Positions 25,656 to 35,238 of a stretch of DNA of 64,000 bases are shown one piece after another. Below the pieces are notes generated by a model that saw nothing but the letters and a program-made list of their open reading frames with translations, was not told the origin of the DNA and ran no database searches. A program made the position numbers and the translations under genes. This stretch comes from UBA4732 sp963823075 (GTDB lineage: Bacteria > Planctomycetota > Planctomycetia > Gemmatales > Gemmataceae): assembly GCA_963823075.1 (NCBI GenBank), contig CAWGKE010000018.1:7467-71466 (forward strand). The letters are read 5' to 3'. Within the stretch, counting starts at the first letter, position 1, and the number at the start of each line of letters is the position of its first letter.

Positions 25656-28600
25656 ATGACCGCCGCGTCGCGCTTCCGTGGTCGTTTCCTCATCCTGATC
25701 GCGCCGCTTTGTCTTGCGGCCCTCACGCCGCCGTCCGCCGTCGCCGCCGACTCGCCGAAAGCGACGCCGAAGATCGACTATGACCGCGACATCCGGCCCA
25801 TTCTCGCCGACAACTGCTACGCCTGCCACGGCCCCGATGAGCAGCAGCGCAAGCGGAAACTCCGCTTCGACGTGCGCGCCTCCGTCGTCGCCGAGCTGGG
25901 CGACGGACTGCACGCCGTCGTCCCCGGCAAGTCGGCCGACAGCGCCCTCATCGACCGGGTGACGGAAGAGAATCCTGACCGCCACATGCCGCCGGCGAAG
26001 ACCGGCAAGACCCTGACGCCGCAACAGATCGAGTTGCTCCGCGCCTGGATCGACCAGGGGGCGCCCTATGCCGTTCACTGGGCCTTCGTCGCGCCCGTCA
26101 AACCGGCGCCGCCGAAAGTCGCCGACGCCGCCTGGGTTCGCAGCCCCATCGACGCCTTCATCCTCGCCCGGCTGGAACAGGAAGGGCTGCGCCCCTCGCC
26201 GGAAGCGGATAAAACCACGCTGCTTCGTCGGGTGACGCTCGATCTGACCGGCTTGCCGCCGACGCCGGCCGAGGTGGACGCCTTCCTCGCCGACAAGGGC
26301 CAGGACGCCTACGAGAAGGTGGTGGACCGTCTGCTGGCCTCGCCGCGCTACGGCGAACACATGGGCCGCTACTGGCTCGACGTCGCCCGCTTCGGCGACA
26401 CGCACGGCCTCCACCTCGACAACTACCGCGAAATCTGGCCCTACCGCGACTGGGTGATCAACGCCTTCAACCAGAACCAGCCGTTCGACCGCTTCGTCGT
26501 CGAGCAGCTGGCCGGCGACCTGCTGCCCAACGCCACGCTCGACCAGAAAATTGCGACCGGCTACATCCGCTGTCACGTCACCACCAGCGAGGGCGGCTCC
26601 ATCGAGGAAGAGGTCTACGTCCGCAACAACGTCGAGTGCGTGGACGGCTTCGGCACGGCGTTCCTCGGCCTGACGACCGGCTGCTGCCGCTGCCACGACC
26701 ACAAGTTCGACCCGATCAAGCAGAAGGAGTATTACCAGTTCTTCGCGTTCTTCAACAACCTCGACGGCCCCGCCCTCGACGGCAACGCCTCCCTGCCGCC
26801 GCCGGTGGTCAAGGCGCCGACCGCGGAGCAGAGGGCGGCGCTGGAGAAGTTGAATCAAAAGATCGCCGACATCCAGAAGAAGATCGCCGACGAGGCGGCG
26901 AAGACCCCCTACGACGAGGCGGCCGACGCCACGACCAACGCGCCGCCGCCGGCCGCGGCCGACTACGTTTGGATCGACGACGACCTGCCGCCGGGCGCCC
27001 AGCCGTCTCCCGAAGGCGGCTGGAAGTGGGTGGAAGGCCCGGATCACCCCGTATTGAGCGGGAAAAAGTCGCACACTCAGAAGGCCTCGGGCCTGGCCCA
27101 GCATTTTTTCACCGCCGCCAGCCCCGGCCTGCGCTGCGGCGACGGTGATAGACTGTTCGCCTATGTGTACCTCGATCCAGCCGACCCGCCCAAGGAGGTC
27201 ATGCTCCAGTGGAACAGCGGCGACTGGAAGCACCGGGCGTACTGGGGCGACAACCGCATCGACTTCGGCAAGGACAATACGACCGAGCGCGTCCACCTGG
27301 GGCCGCTGCCCAAGGCCGGCGAGTGGGTGCGGCTGGAGGTGGACGCGGCCAAGGTGGGGATCACGCCGGCCCTGGTCCTCAACGGCTGGGCGTTCACCCA
27401 GTTCGGCGGCACGGTCCACTGGGACAAGGCGGGCGTCCTCACGCGGACGCCGCAGGGGATCGGCCAGTTCTTCGACACGCTGTCGGCGTGGCTGCAAACA
27501 GAGAAGGCGCTCGGAGGGGCCGGGCTGCCGAAAGCGATTCAGGAACTCGTTCAACTCGACCCGGCGAAGCGCACCGACGGTCAGCAGAAGCAGCTGCGCG
27601 ATTACTTCGTCGGCCACGCCTGCTCCAAAACGCGCGACCAGTTCGCGCCGCTGTTGCAGCAGATGGCCGATGTCGAGAAGGAAATAGCGGAGCTGGACAA
27701 AGAGGCGCCCTCGACGCTGGTGTTCAAGGAGCGCACGGACATCAGACCGGCGTACATCCTGAAACGCGGCGAGTACGACAAGAAACTGGACAAGGTCGGC
27801 CGCGACACGCCGGCCTTCCTGCCGCTCATGCCGTCGGACGCCCCGCGCAACCGGCTCGGCCTGGCGCAATGGCTGGTCGCCCCGAACCACCCGCTGACGG
27901 CCCGCGTCGAGGTCAACCGGCTCTGGCAGCAGGTTTTCGGCGTCGGCCTCGTCAAGACCGCGGAGGATTTCGGCTCGCAGGGCGAAGCCCCGAGCCATCC
28001 CGAGCTGCTGGACTGGCTGGCGGTGCAGTTCCGCGAGGATGGCTGGGACGTGAAGAAGACGATGAAGCGACTCGTTATGTCCGCGACGTATCGGCAGTCG
28101 TCGCACGGCACGAAGGAGCAGCTGGCAAAGGACCCGGCCAATCGGCTGCTGTCGCGGGGGCCGCGCTTCCGCCTCGACGCCGAGGAGCTGCGCGACCAGG
28201 CCCTCGCGGCGAGCGGCCTGCTGGTGGAGAAAATCGGCGGGCCGAGCGTCAAGCCGCCGCAGCCGGCCGGGCTGTGGGAGGCGGTCGGCTACTCCGGCAG
28301 CAACACCGTCCATTTCACCGCGGACACGGGGGCGGAGAAAGTCCACCGCCGCAGCATGTACACTTTCTGGAAGCGCACCGCACCGCCGCCCGAGATGAGC
28401 ATCCTCGACGCCCCGTCGCGCGAGTCCTGCACGGTGCGGCGCGAGCGAACCGACACGCCGCTCCAGGCGCTGATGATGCTGAACGACCCGCAGTATTTCG
28501 AGTGCGCCCGGGCGATGGCGGAGCGGGCGATGCGCGAGGGCGGGGCGACGCCGGAGGAGCGCGCGGCGTATCTGTTCCGGCTGGCGACGGCCCGCAAGCC

Positions 28601-28802
28601 GGACGCCGGCGAGACGGCGGAGCTGCTCGCCAACTACAAGGACCAGCTGGCCGAGTACGCGCGCGACGCCGAGGCGGCGAAGAAGCTGATCGCCGTCGGC
28701 GAGACGAAGGCGGACGGGAAGCTGGACCCGAGCGAGCTGGCCGCGTGGACGATGGTGGCGAACTTGATCTTGAATCTCGATGAAGTGATTACGAAGGGGT
28801 AG
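25656..28802 (+). CDS. PSD1/DUF1549-DUF1553 cytochrome c-like protein with inserted LamG-like domain
   Basis: 1048 residues from the ATG at 25656. The order is: signal peptide (FLILIAPLCLAALTPPSAVA); PSCyt1 heme-binding domain with DNCYACHG near residue 50; DUF1549 (WVRSPIDAFILARLEQEGL, SPRYGEHMGRYWLDVARFGD, CCRCHDHKFDPIKQKEYYQF); and DUF1553 (PRNRLGLAQWLVAPNHPLTA onward). Between the last two, about residues 480-600, is a beta-rich insert resembling a LamG/concanavalin module (VMLQWNSGDWKHRAYWGDN, GEWVRLEVDAA). These planctomycete-specific exported proteins are always next to a DUF1501 gene, as here. They are suspected to act in polysaccharide processing with a c-type heme; no reaction is proven. 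Confidence 0.9.
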   Translation: MTAASRFRGRFLILIAPLCLAALTPPSAVAADSPKATPKIDYDRDIRPILADNCYACHGPDEQQRKRKLRFDVRASVVAELGDGLHAVVPGKSADSALIDRVTEENPDRHMPPAKTGKTLTPQQIELLRAWIDQGAPYAVHWAFVAPVKPAPPKVADAAWVRSPIDAFILARLEQEGLRPSPEADKTTLLRRVTLDLTGLPPTPAEVDAFLADKGQDAYEKVVDRLLASPRYGEHMGRYWLDVARFGDTHGLHLDNYREIWPYRDWVINAFNQNQPFDRFVVEQLAGDLLPNATLDQKIATGYIRCHVTTSEGGSIEEEVYVRNNVECVDGFGTAFLGLTTGCCRCHDHKFDPIKQKEYYQFFAFFNNLDGPALDGNASLPPPVVKAPTAEQRAALEKLNQKIADIQKKIADEAAKTPYDEAADATTNAPPPAAADYVWIDDDLPPGAQPSPEGGWKWVEGPDHPVLSGKKSHTQKASGLAQHFFTAASPGLRCGDGDRLFAYVYLDPADPPKEVMLQWNSGDWKHRAYWGDNRIDFGKDNTTERVHLGPLPKAGEWVRLEVDAAKVGITPALVLNGWAFTQFGGTVHWDKAGVLTRTPQGIGQFFDTLSAWLQTEKALGGAGLPKAIQELVQLDPAKRTDGQQKQLRDYFVGHACSKTRDQFAPLLQQMADVEKEIAELDKEAPSTLVFKERTDIRPAYILKRGEYDKKLDKVGRDTPAFLPLMPSDAPRNRLGLAQWLVAPNHPLTARVEVNRLWQQVFGVGLVKTAEDFGSQGEAPSHPELLDWLAVQFREDGWDVKKTMKRLVMSATYRQSSHGTKEQLAKDPANRLLSRGPRFRLDAEELRDQALAASGLLVEKIGGPSVKPPQPAGLWEAVGYSGSNTVHFTADTGAEKVHRRSMYTFWKRTAPPPEMSILDAPSRESCTVRRERTDTPLQALMMLNDPQYFECARAMAERAMREGGATPEERAAYLFRLATARKPDAGETAELLANYKDQLAEYARDAEAAKKLIAVGETKADGKLDPSELAAWTMVANLILNLDEVITKG

Positions 28803-28810
28803 CGCCCGTT

Positions 28811-29042
28811 AGCCCCGGAGGGGCGGCGGTGAATAGCCAGGTGTGAAACCCCTGGCCGGCCGGGACCGGCCCAGATGTCGTTTCATCAGCCCCGGAGGGG
28901 CGGCGGTGAATAGCCAGGGGTGAAACCCCTGGCCGGCCACGGCCCGCCGGACATCCCCGGAGCGAGCGGCCGGCGGAGGCGCTGTACACGCCGGAAACCA
29001 GGGGTTTCACCCCTGGCTATTGACCGCCGCCCCTTCGGGGCT
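28811..29042. repeat. Two direct and one inverted copy of a 50-bp intergenic repeat
   Basis: Copies at 28811-28861 and 28888-28938 begin agccccggaggggcggcggt and contain tagccagg..tgaaacccctgg. A third, shorter copy is inverted at 28998-29042. The unit itself is palindromic. It fills the gap between the PSD1 and DUF1501 genes without a recognisable terminator T-tract. Confidence 0.8.
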
Positions 29043-29089
29043 GGAATACCATCGTCATGCAAGGCCTGGCCAAACGGAGAACCAACGTC

Positions 29090-30547
29090 ATGCACCCAAT
29101 GGAAGCACGCCTCCAGACGATGACCCGCCGGCACTTCTTCGGCCGCACCGCGCTGGGTCTCGGCACGGCCGCGCTGGCGTCGCTGCTGCCCGAACGCGGC
29201 CGCGCCGAAGACGCCTCGGCCCACGGGGGCCTGGCGGGACTGCCGCACTTCGCCCCGAAAGCCAAGCGAGCCATCTATCTGTTCATGGCCGGCGCCCCGT
29301 CGCAGATCGACATGTTCGACTACAAACCGAAGATGGCCGACCTGTTCGACAAGGACTTGCCCGATTCGATCCGCCAGGGCCAGCGCCTCACCACCATGAC
29401 CAGCGGCCAGACGCGCTTCCCCATCGCCCCGTCGAAGTACAAGTTCGCGCAGTACGGCCAGTCGGGCGCCTGGGTGAGCGAGCTGATGCCGTATACGTCG
29501 CGGATCGTCGATGACGTGGCCTTCATCCGCACGGTCTGGACCGAGGCGATCAACCACGACCCGGCCATCACCTACATCTGCACCGGCCACCAGCTGCCCG
29601 GTCGCGCCAGCCTCGGCGCCTGGCTGAGCTACGGCCTGGGCACGATGAACGCGAACCTGCCGGCCTTCGTGGTGATGACGGCGTCGTGGACCGGCCGCAA
29701 GGAGGCGCAGGCCCTCTATAACCGTCTTTGGGGATCGGGATTTCTGCCGAGCAAGTACCAGGGCGTCGCGCTGCGCGCCAACGGCGACCCGGTGCTGTTC
29801 CTCAACAACCCGCCCGGCGTGGACGCCCCGGCCCGGCGCCGCATGTTGGATTCGCTCGACCGCCTCAACCAGAAGGAGTTCGACGAGGTCGCCGACCCGG
29901 AGACGCAGGCCCGCATCGCGCAGTACGAGATGGCGTTCCGGATGCAGTCGTCGGTGCCCGAACTGGTCAACCTGGGGTCGGAGTCAGACCGCGTGCTGGA
30001 GATGTACGGCCCCGACGTCCACACGCCGGGCACGTTCGCCGCAAGCTGCCTGCTGGCCCGGCGCATGATCGAGCGCGACGTTCGCTTCGTGCAGATCTTC
30101 CACCGCGGCTGGGACCAGCACCTCAACGTCGCCGGCGACCTGCCCAACCAGTGCCATGACGTGGACCAGGCGTGTTACGCCCTTATCACGGACCTCAAAC
30201 AACGCGGATTGCTCGACGACACGCTGGTCGTCTGGGGCGGCGAGTTCGGCCGGACGATCTACTGCCAGGGCGGGCTGACCAAGGACAACTACGGCCGCGA
30301 TCATCACCCGCGCTGCTTCACCGTCTGGATGGCCGGCGGCGGCGTCAAGCCGGGCCTGATTTACGGCGCGACCGACGACTTCAGCTACAACGTGGTCGAA
30401 AACCCGGTCCACATCCACGACCTGAACGCCACGATCCTGCACTGCATGGGCATCGATCACCGGCGGCTGACCTACAAGTTCCAGGGCCTCGACATGCGGC
30501 TGACCGGCGTGGAGGAACACGAGCCGGTGAAGGCGATTTTGGCGTAG
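29090..30547 (+). CDS. DUF1501 domain exported protein
   Basis: 485 residues. It has a Tat-like leader (MTRRHFFGRTALGLGTAALA) and then the DUF1501 (sulfatase-like fold) core: KRAIYLFMAGAPSQIDMFDY, CLLARRMIERDVRFVQIFH, LLDDTLVVWGGEFGRTIY and GRDHHPRCFTVWMAGGGVK, ending with LTYKFQGLDMRLTGV. The histidines and aspartates at metal sites of the alkaline-phosphatase superfamily are partly kept. It follows its PSD1 partner. I chose the ATG at 29090 for its ggaga site; 29099 is an alternative. Confidence 0.88.
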   Translation: MHPMEARLQTMTRRHFFGRTALGLGTAALASLLPERGRAEDASAHGGLAGLPHFAPKAKRAIYLFMAGAPSQIDMFDYKPKMADLFDKDLPDSIRQGQRLTTMTSGQTRFPIAPSKYKFAQYGQSGAWVSELMPYTSRIVDDVAFIRTVWTEAINHDPAITYICTGHQLPGRASLGAWLSYGLGTMNANLPAFVVMTASWTGRKEAQALYNRLWGSGFLPSKYQGVALRANGDPVLFLNNPPGVDAPARRRMLDSLDRLNQKEFDEVADPETQARIAQYEMAFRMQSSVPELVNLGSESDRVLEMYGPDVHTPGTFAASCLLARRMIERDVRFVQIFHRGWDQHLNVAGDLPNQCHDVDQACYALITDLKQRGLLDDTLVVWGGEFGRTIYCQGGLTKDNYGRDHHPRCFTVWMAGGGVKPGLIYGATDDFSYNVVENPVHIHDLNATILHCMGIDHRRLTYKFQGLDMRLTGVEEHEPVKAILA

Positions 30548-30569
30548 AGGTTAATTGCGAGCGACTTTC

Positions 30570-31457
30570 ATGATCCCGGATCTCTCCGAACACAGCGGCC
30601 CCATCGGCTCGTTTCTTTCCCTCCCCACGTCGCGGGAGGAGTGGGACCGCCATCGTCTCTCCGACGAGCAGGTGCGCTTTTTCCACGAAAACGGATACCT
30701 GAAGGGCGTTCGCATCCTGTCCGACCAGCGGGTGGAAACGCTGCGCGGCGAGCTGCAAGGGCTGTTCGACCCGCATCACCCCGGCAACGGCTTGTTCCAC
30801 GAGTACCACACGAACGAATCGGCCGACGCGACGCGCGTGCTGTTCCACGCGCTCGGCGCCTGGCGGATCGCGCCGGGCTTCCACGACCTGCTCTGGCATC
30901 CGGCGTTCACCGTCCCGGCGGGCCAGCTGCTCGGCGGCGCCGTGCGCTTCTGGCACGACCAGCTTTTCTGTAAGCCGGCCCATCACGGCGGCGTCGTGGC
31001 GTGGCACCAGGACTATTCCTACTGGACGCGGACGAAGCCGATGGCCCACCTGACCTGCTGGATCGGCCTGGACGACGCCACGAAGGATAACGGCTGTCTG
31101 CAATATCTTCCGGGAAGTCACCGCTGGAGTCTGCTGCCGATCACGGGGCTGGCCGGCGACATGGACGCGATCCGCAAGGTGCTGACGCCAGAACAGGCGG
31201 AGACGTTCGCGCACCCGGTCGCGGTGGAATTGAAAAAGGGCGAGGCGGCGTTCCACCACCCGCTGATGATCCACGGCTCGTTCGCCAACTCGACGGATCG
31301 GCAGCGGCGGGCGACGGTCCTCAACGTCTTCCGCGACGGCGTCGTCTCGGACTCGGATCAGCCGCTCTTGAAGGGCGTGCCGCCGGTCCCGCGCGGTCGG
31401 AAGATGGAGGGGCGGTTCTTCCCGCTGCTGTACGACCCGCGTGGGGCAGGTTTGTAA
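30570..31457 (+). CDS. Phytanoyl-CoA dioxygenase (PhyH) family protein
   Basis: 295 residues. It is a non-heme Fe(II)/2-oxoglutarate oxygenase fold. The iron-binding H-x-D is in VVAWHQDYSYWTRTKPM, with the distal His in AAFHHPLMIHGSFANST; QYLPGSHRW is also typical. The substrate is unknown. The ATG at 30570 follows the DUF1501 stop by 22 bp, so it may be co-transcribed with the PSD1/DUF1501 pair. A TTG 15 bp earlier is a weaker choice. Confidence 0.85.
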   Translation: MIPDLSEHSGPIGSFLSLPTSREEWDRHRLSDEQVRFFHENGYLKGVRILSDQRVETLRGELQGLFDPHHPGNGLFHEYHTNESADATRVLFHALGAWRIAPGFHDLLWHPAFTVPAGQLLGGAVRFWHDQLFCKPAHHGGVVAWHQDYSYWTRTKPMAHLTCWIGLDDATKDNGCLQYLPGSHRWSLLPITGLAGDMDAIRKVLTPEQAETFAHPVAVELKKGEAAFHHPLMIHGSFANSTDRQRRATVLNVFRDGVVSDSDQPLLKGVPPVPRGRKMEGRFFPLLYDPRGAGL

Positions 31458-31492
31458 CCTGCCACCTGGAGATGGCAGGTTACAAACCTGCC
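31445..31492. terminator. 20-bp perfect hairpin at the end of the PhyH gene
   Basis: Arms 31445-31464 (ggcaggtttgtaacctgcca) and 31473-31492 are perfectly complementary over 8 bases. It overlaps the last codons and the stop of the PhyH-like gene, so the final residues are encoded by the repeat. Confidence 0.7.
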
Positions 31493-31500
31493 CTACGCTA

Positions 31501-31614
31501 GTGGTCCGTTGCAGCTCAATTGTTGGCTCGGTGGGACCGGCGTCCCGCCGGTCTGTGGGGCAGTGGACCGGCGGGACGCCGGTCCCACCGGACATTTCAG
31601 CTGCAATGGGCCAC
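31501..31614. mobile_element. 114-bp MITE-like palindrome with TA flanks
   Basis: The ends gtggtccgttgcagct and agctgcaatgggccac are inverted with two mismatches. An inner 25-bp palindrome (cggtgggaccggcgtcccgc and onward) fills most of the middle. TA lies on both sides (31499-31500, 31615-31616), the duplication expected from IS630/mariner-type transposases. It abuts the SDR gene so that the TAG stop is made of the TA plus the element's last base. Confidence 0.65.
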
Positions 31615-32368
31615 TAATGCAGCGTATTTCCGCCGTTGACCGATAGCTTTTGCCCTGTAACGAACCCCGCGCCGTCCGACGCCAGGTAGGCCACCGCCTC
31701 CGCCACGTCCTCCGGCTTCCCCATCCGCTGCATCGGCACCGCTGCCGCGTAGGCGTCCTTCATTCCCTGCGGGTCGCCGGCGTGCCGCTCCGTCGGAATC
31801 CAGCCCGGCGCCACGAGATTCACTGTGATCCCCCACGGCGCCAGTTCCAGCGCCCACGACCGCGTCAGGCCGAGCTGCGCGCCCTTCGCCGAGACGTAGT
31901 TGGAGAACTCCGGCACGCCGCGCTCGAACACCTCCGAGCCGATGTGGATGATTCGGCCGTATTTACGCTCCTTCATAGGGCCGATAACCGCTTTCGCCAG
32001 CAGCAGGGGGCTTTTCACGAAGAACTCCAGCATGTCGAGGCAGTCGCGCCACGTCAGCTCCTCCAGCTTGATGAACGGCTGCGGCCCCGTCGCGTTGAGG
32101 ACGAGAATGTCGATGGGACCGAGTTTCCCCCGCACCTGATCGACCAGGGCACCGACCTGCTCCTCATCCCGCACGTCGGCCCGGAACGCCTCGGCCGCGC
32201 CGCCGGCCTTCCGTATCCGCGCGACGACATCCTGCGCCCTTTGCGGATTGCCGAAATAGTTGATGGCCGTCCGCGCCCGCAGGCGGCCAGCTTCAGCGCC
32301 GTCGCCTCGCCCAGGCCGCGCGACGCCCCCGTCACCAGCGCCGTCTTCCCGCTCAGGTCGTGTGTCAT
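31614..32368 (-). CDS. Short-chain dehydrogenase/reductase, frameshifted
   Basis: About 251 residues after one correction. The cofactor motif TGASRGLGEATAL is in the first frame. Near 32285 the frame must change to continue as ARTAINYFGNPQRAQDVVAR; one G missing from a GGGG run would explain it. The rest has IDILVLNATGPQPF, SNYVSAKGAQLGLTRSWALE with the catalytic Tyr and Lys, and the C-terminal PGWIPTERH and TGQKLSVNGGNTLH. It is typical of 3-oxoacyl-ACP reductase-like SDRs; the substrate is unknown. Confidence 0.85.
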
Positions 32369-32583
32369 GGTCCCTTCCCGTGAAAGCCGCGCCGCCCGAC
32401 CGGACGGACGGCGTGGCTCATGATATAGTAAGGAAGGTCGGCCGCCCTCCCGCCCTGCACAGCCCGCCGCCCCGGCGGGAGTCGATCCGAAAAAGACGGC
32501 CCTTCCGATTGCGTCGCCCCTATTGCCGCGGGTATGTTGGAATGACCCGCCGGCCGCCCGCCGTCCCGCCTGGCAACGACTGG

Positions 32584-35133
32584 ATGGACGCCATGACCTT
32601 CCCCGCCTTCCTCGGCCGCCTGACCGGCGCTGCCGTCGCCCTCGTCCTGCTGAGCGGCGCCGCGATGGCCGCCGACGCCGACAAGCCGGCCCCGGCGTCG
32701 CCGGAAGCGATCCAGTTCTTCGAGGCGAAAATCCGTCCCGTCCTGGCCGACAACTGCTTCCGCTGCCACGGCCCGTCCAAACAGCGCGGCGGCCTGCGGC
32801 TCGACAGCCGCTCCGATATGCTGACCGGCGGCGACAACGGCAAGGCCGTCGTGCCCGGAAACACGGCCGACAGCCTTTTGCTCCAGGCGGTCACGGAGTC
32901 CAACCCCGACCTCAAGCCGATGCCGCCGCCGCCCAACGCCAAGCTGTCGGCCCAGCAGATCGCCGACCTGACGCAATGGGTCAAGATGGGCGCGCCCTGG
33001 CCGGGCCAGGAAAAGACCGTCGCGGCCGCTACCACCATCCGCCGCGGCAAATTCGAGATCACCGACAAGGACCGCGCCCACTGGGCCTTCCAGCCGGTCA
33101 AACGGCCGGATGTGCCTGCCGTGAAAAACGCGGCCTGGGTCGCCAACCCCATCGACGCTTTTATTCTCGCCAAACTGGAGGCGAAGGGACTGCGACCCGC
33201 CCCGCCGGCGTCGAAGCGCGAACTGATTCGCCGCGTCACTTACGATGTTACCGGCCTGCCGCCGTCGCCGCAGGACGTGGAGGCGTTCGTCAACGACCCC
33301 GATCCGTCCGCCTACGAAAAGCTGGTGGATCGGCTGCTGGCGTCGCCGCGCTACGGCGAACAGTGGGGCCGGCACTGGCTCGATCTTGTGCGCTTCGCCG
33401 ACACCAACAGCTACGAGCGCGACGGCGACAAGCCCAACGCCTGGCGCTACCGCGATTACGTCATCCGCTCCTTCAACGACGATAAACCCTACGATCAGTT
33501 CGTCCGCGAACAGCTGGCCGGCGACGAGCTGCCGAACGCGAGTTCCGACGCGATCATCGCCACCGGCTATTACCGTCTCGGCATCTGGGACGACGAGCCG
33601 AGCGACCGCGACCAGGCCCGCTACGACAACCTCGACGACGTGGTCGCCACGACGGGGCAAGTCTTCCTCGGGCTGACGGTCGATTGCGCCCGCTGCCACG
33701 ACCACAAAATCGATCCGATTGCTCAGAAAGACTACTACGGCCTGATGGCGTTCTTCCACAACGTCGCGCCGTACACCAACGGCGGCCCCGCCGACCAGGC
33801 GCCGGTCTTCACTGACCCGTCCGAGAAGCCTGCTTATGCGCAGCGGCTGCACGAGGTGGAACAGAAGCGTCGGGAGCGCACGGACGAATTGCTGGCCATC
33901 GAGAAGGAATTCCGGGCGTTGGCCGACAAGGAGGAGGACGGACCCGGCGGGGCCGGCAAGAAGGCGCTCAATTTCTACGAGCGGATGGCGGCCGACGGCC
34001 CGCGCCTGATCGGCAAGGAGAAGGTCGCGCGCTGGCGGCAGTTGCAAATAGAGATTGCGGAACTCATCCCGCCGCCGGGGCCAGCCGGCCAGGCGCTCTG
34101 CGTCACCGAGTTGGGCCGCACGGCGCCCGACACGTTCGTCCTGATGCGCGGCAACGCCCACGTCCCCGGCGACAAGGTCGAAGCCCACTTTCCGCTAATC
34201 CTGACTTCAACGCTCCCGATTATGCCCGAACCGCCGCCGGACGCGAAAACCTGCGGCCGGCGGCTGGTCCTGGCGAACTGGATCACGTCGAAGGACGACC
34301 CGACGGCTGCCCGCGTGATGGCCAACCGCCTCTGGCAGTACGATTTCGGCCGCGGCATCGTGCGCTCGCCGAACAACTTCGGCCTCCAGGGCGACAAGCC
34401 GACGCATCCCGAACTACTGGACTGGCTGGCGTCAGAGTTGACAGCCGGCGGGTGGAAGCTGAAGCGCGTGCAGCGGATGATCCTGCTGTCGAGCGCCTAC
34501 CGCATGTCGTCGCGGGGCGACGCCGCTGGACTGAAGGCCGACCCGGTGAACGACCTGTTCTGGCGCTTCGACATGCGGCGGCTGACGGCGGAGGAGTTGC
34601 GCGACTCGGTGCTGGCCGTGAGCGGCAACCTGAACCTGAAGATGTACGGCCCCGGCGTTTACCCGGAGATGCCGAGGGCGGTGCTGGCGACGCAGTCGAT
34701 GCCGGGCCACGGCTGGGGCCATTCGCCGCCGGAAGAGCAGGCGCGGCGGAGCGTGTATATCCACATGAAGCGATCGCTGTTGACGCCGATCCTGGAGAAC
34801 TTCGACCTGGCGGAGACGGATCGCACGTCGCCGGTGCGCTTCGCCACGACGCAGCCGACGCAGGCGCTGACGCTGCTCAACAGCGATTTCATGCAGAAGC
34901 AGGCGGCGCTGTTCGCGGATCGGCTGCGCCGGGAAGCCGGGTCGGACGTGGGCCGGCAGGTGCGGCTGGGGCTGTCGCTGGCCGTGTCGCGGCCGCCGAC
35001 GGACGACGAGGTGAAGCGCGGTCTGGACTTGATCGACGCGCTGCAGAAGAAGGACGGCATGACGCAGGAAGCGGCGCTGCGGACGTTCTGCCTGATGGCG
35101 ATGAATTTGAATGAGTTTATGTATTTGGATTAG
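32584..35133 (+). CDS. PSD1/DUF1549-DUF1553 cytochrome c-like protein
   Basis: 849 residues. Signal peptide (FLGRLTGAAVALVLLSGAAM), PSCyt1 heme motif DNCFRCHG, then DUF1549 (WVANPIDAFILAKLEAKGL, ARCHDHKIDPIAQKDYYGLM) and DUF1553 (CGRRLVLANWITSKDDPTAA, ELTAGGWKLKRVQRMILLSS). Unlike the copy at 25.7 kb, it has no LamG-like insert. A possible earlier start is the ATG at 32542. Its DUF1501 partner follows 105 bp downstream. Presumed periplasmic, with unknown reaction. Confidence 0.88.
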   Translation: MDAMTFPAFLGRLTGAAVALVLLSGAAMAADADKPAPASPEAIQFFEAKIRPVLADNCFRCHGPSKQRGGLRLDSRSDMLTGGDNGKAVVPGNTADSLLLQAVTESNPDLKPMPPPPNAKLSAQQIADLTQWVKMGAPWPGQEKTVAAATTIRRGKFEITDKDRAHWAFQPVKRPDVPAVKNAAWVANPIDAFILAKLEAKGLRPAPPASKRELIRRVTYDVTGLPPSPQDVEAFVNDPDPSAYEKLVDRLLASPRYGEQWGRHWLDLVRFADTNSYERDGDKPNAWRYRDYVIRSFNDDKPYDQFVREQLAGDELPNASSDAIIATGYYRLGIWDDEPSDRDQARYDNLDDVVATTGQVFLGLTVDCARCHDHKIDPIAQKDYYGLMAFFHNVAPYTNGGPADQAPVFTDPSEKPAYAQRLHEVEQKRRERTDELLAIEKEFRALADKEEDGPGGAGKKALNFYERMAADGPRLIGKEKVARWRQLQIEIAELIPPPGPAGQALCVTELGRTAPDTFVLMRGNAHVPGDKVEAHFPLILTSTLPIMPEPPPDAKTCGRRLVLANWITSKDDPTAARVMANRLWQYDFGRGIVRSPNNFGLQGDKPTHPELLDWLASELTAGGWKLKRVQRMILLSSAYRMSSRGDAAGLKADPVNDLFWRFDMRRLTAEELRDSVLAVSGNLNLKMYGPGVYPEMPRAVLATQSMPGHGWGHSPPEEQARRSVYIHMKRSLLTPILENFDLAETDRTSPVRFATTQPTQALTLLNSDFMQKQAALFADRLRREAGSDVGRQVRLGLSLAVSRPPTDDEVKRGLDLIDALQKKDGMTQEAALRTFCLMAMNLNEFMYLD

Positions 35134-35150
35134 CCGCTGGGATTGTGTCC

Positions 35151-35218
35151 GTGTGCCACGGCCGTGTCGGCCGTGCGGAAGGTGCAGAGTCCAAACACGG
35201 CTGAAACAGCCGTGGCAC
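35151..35218. repeat. Imperfect intergenic palindrome
   Basis: gtgccacggccgtgtcggcc at 35151 pairs imperfectly with ggctgaaacagccgtggcac ending at 35218. It lies between PSD1 and DUF1501 genes, as do the repeats at 28.8-29.0 kb. Confidence 0.65.
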
Positions 35219-35238
35219 ACCACCCGAGGAGACTGGCC

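Noticed and set aside
25437..28346. A 969-residue antisense frame over the PSD1 gene
   Set aside because: It is a shadow of high-GC third codon positions; no domain is recognisable and the plus strand has full family motifs.
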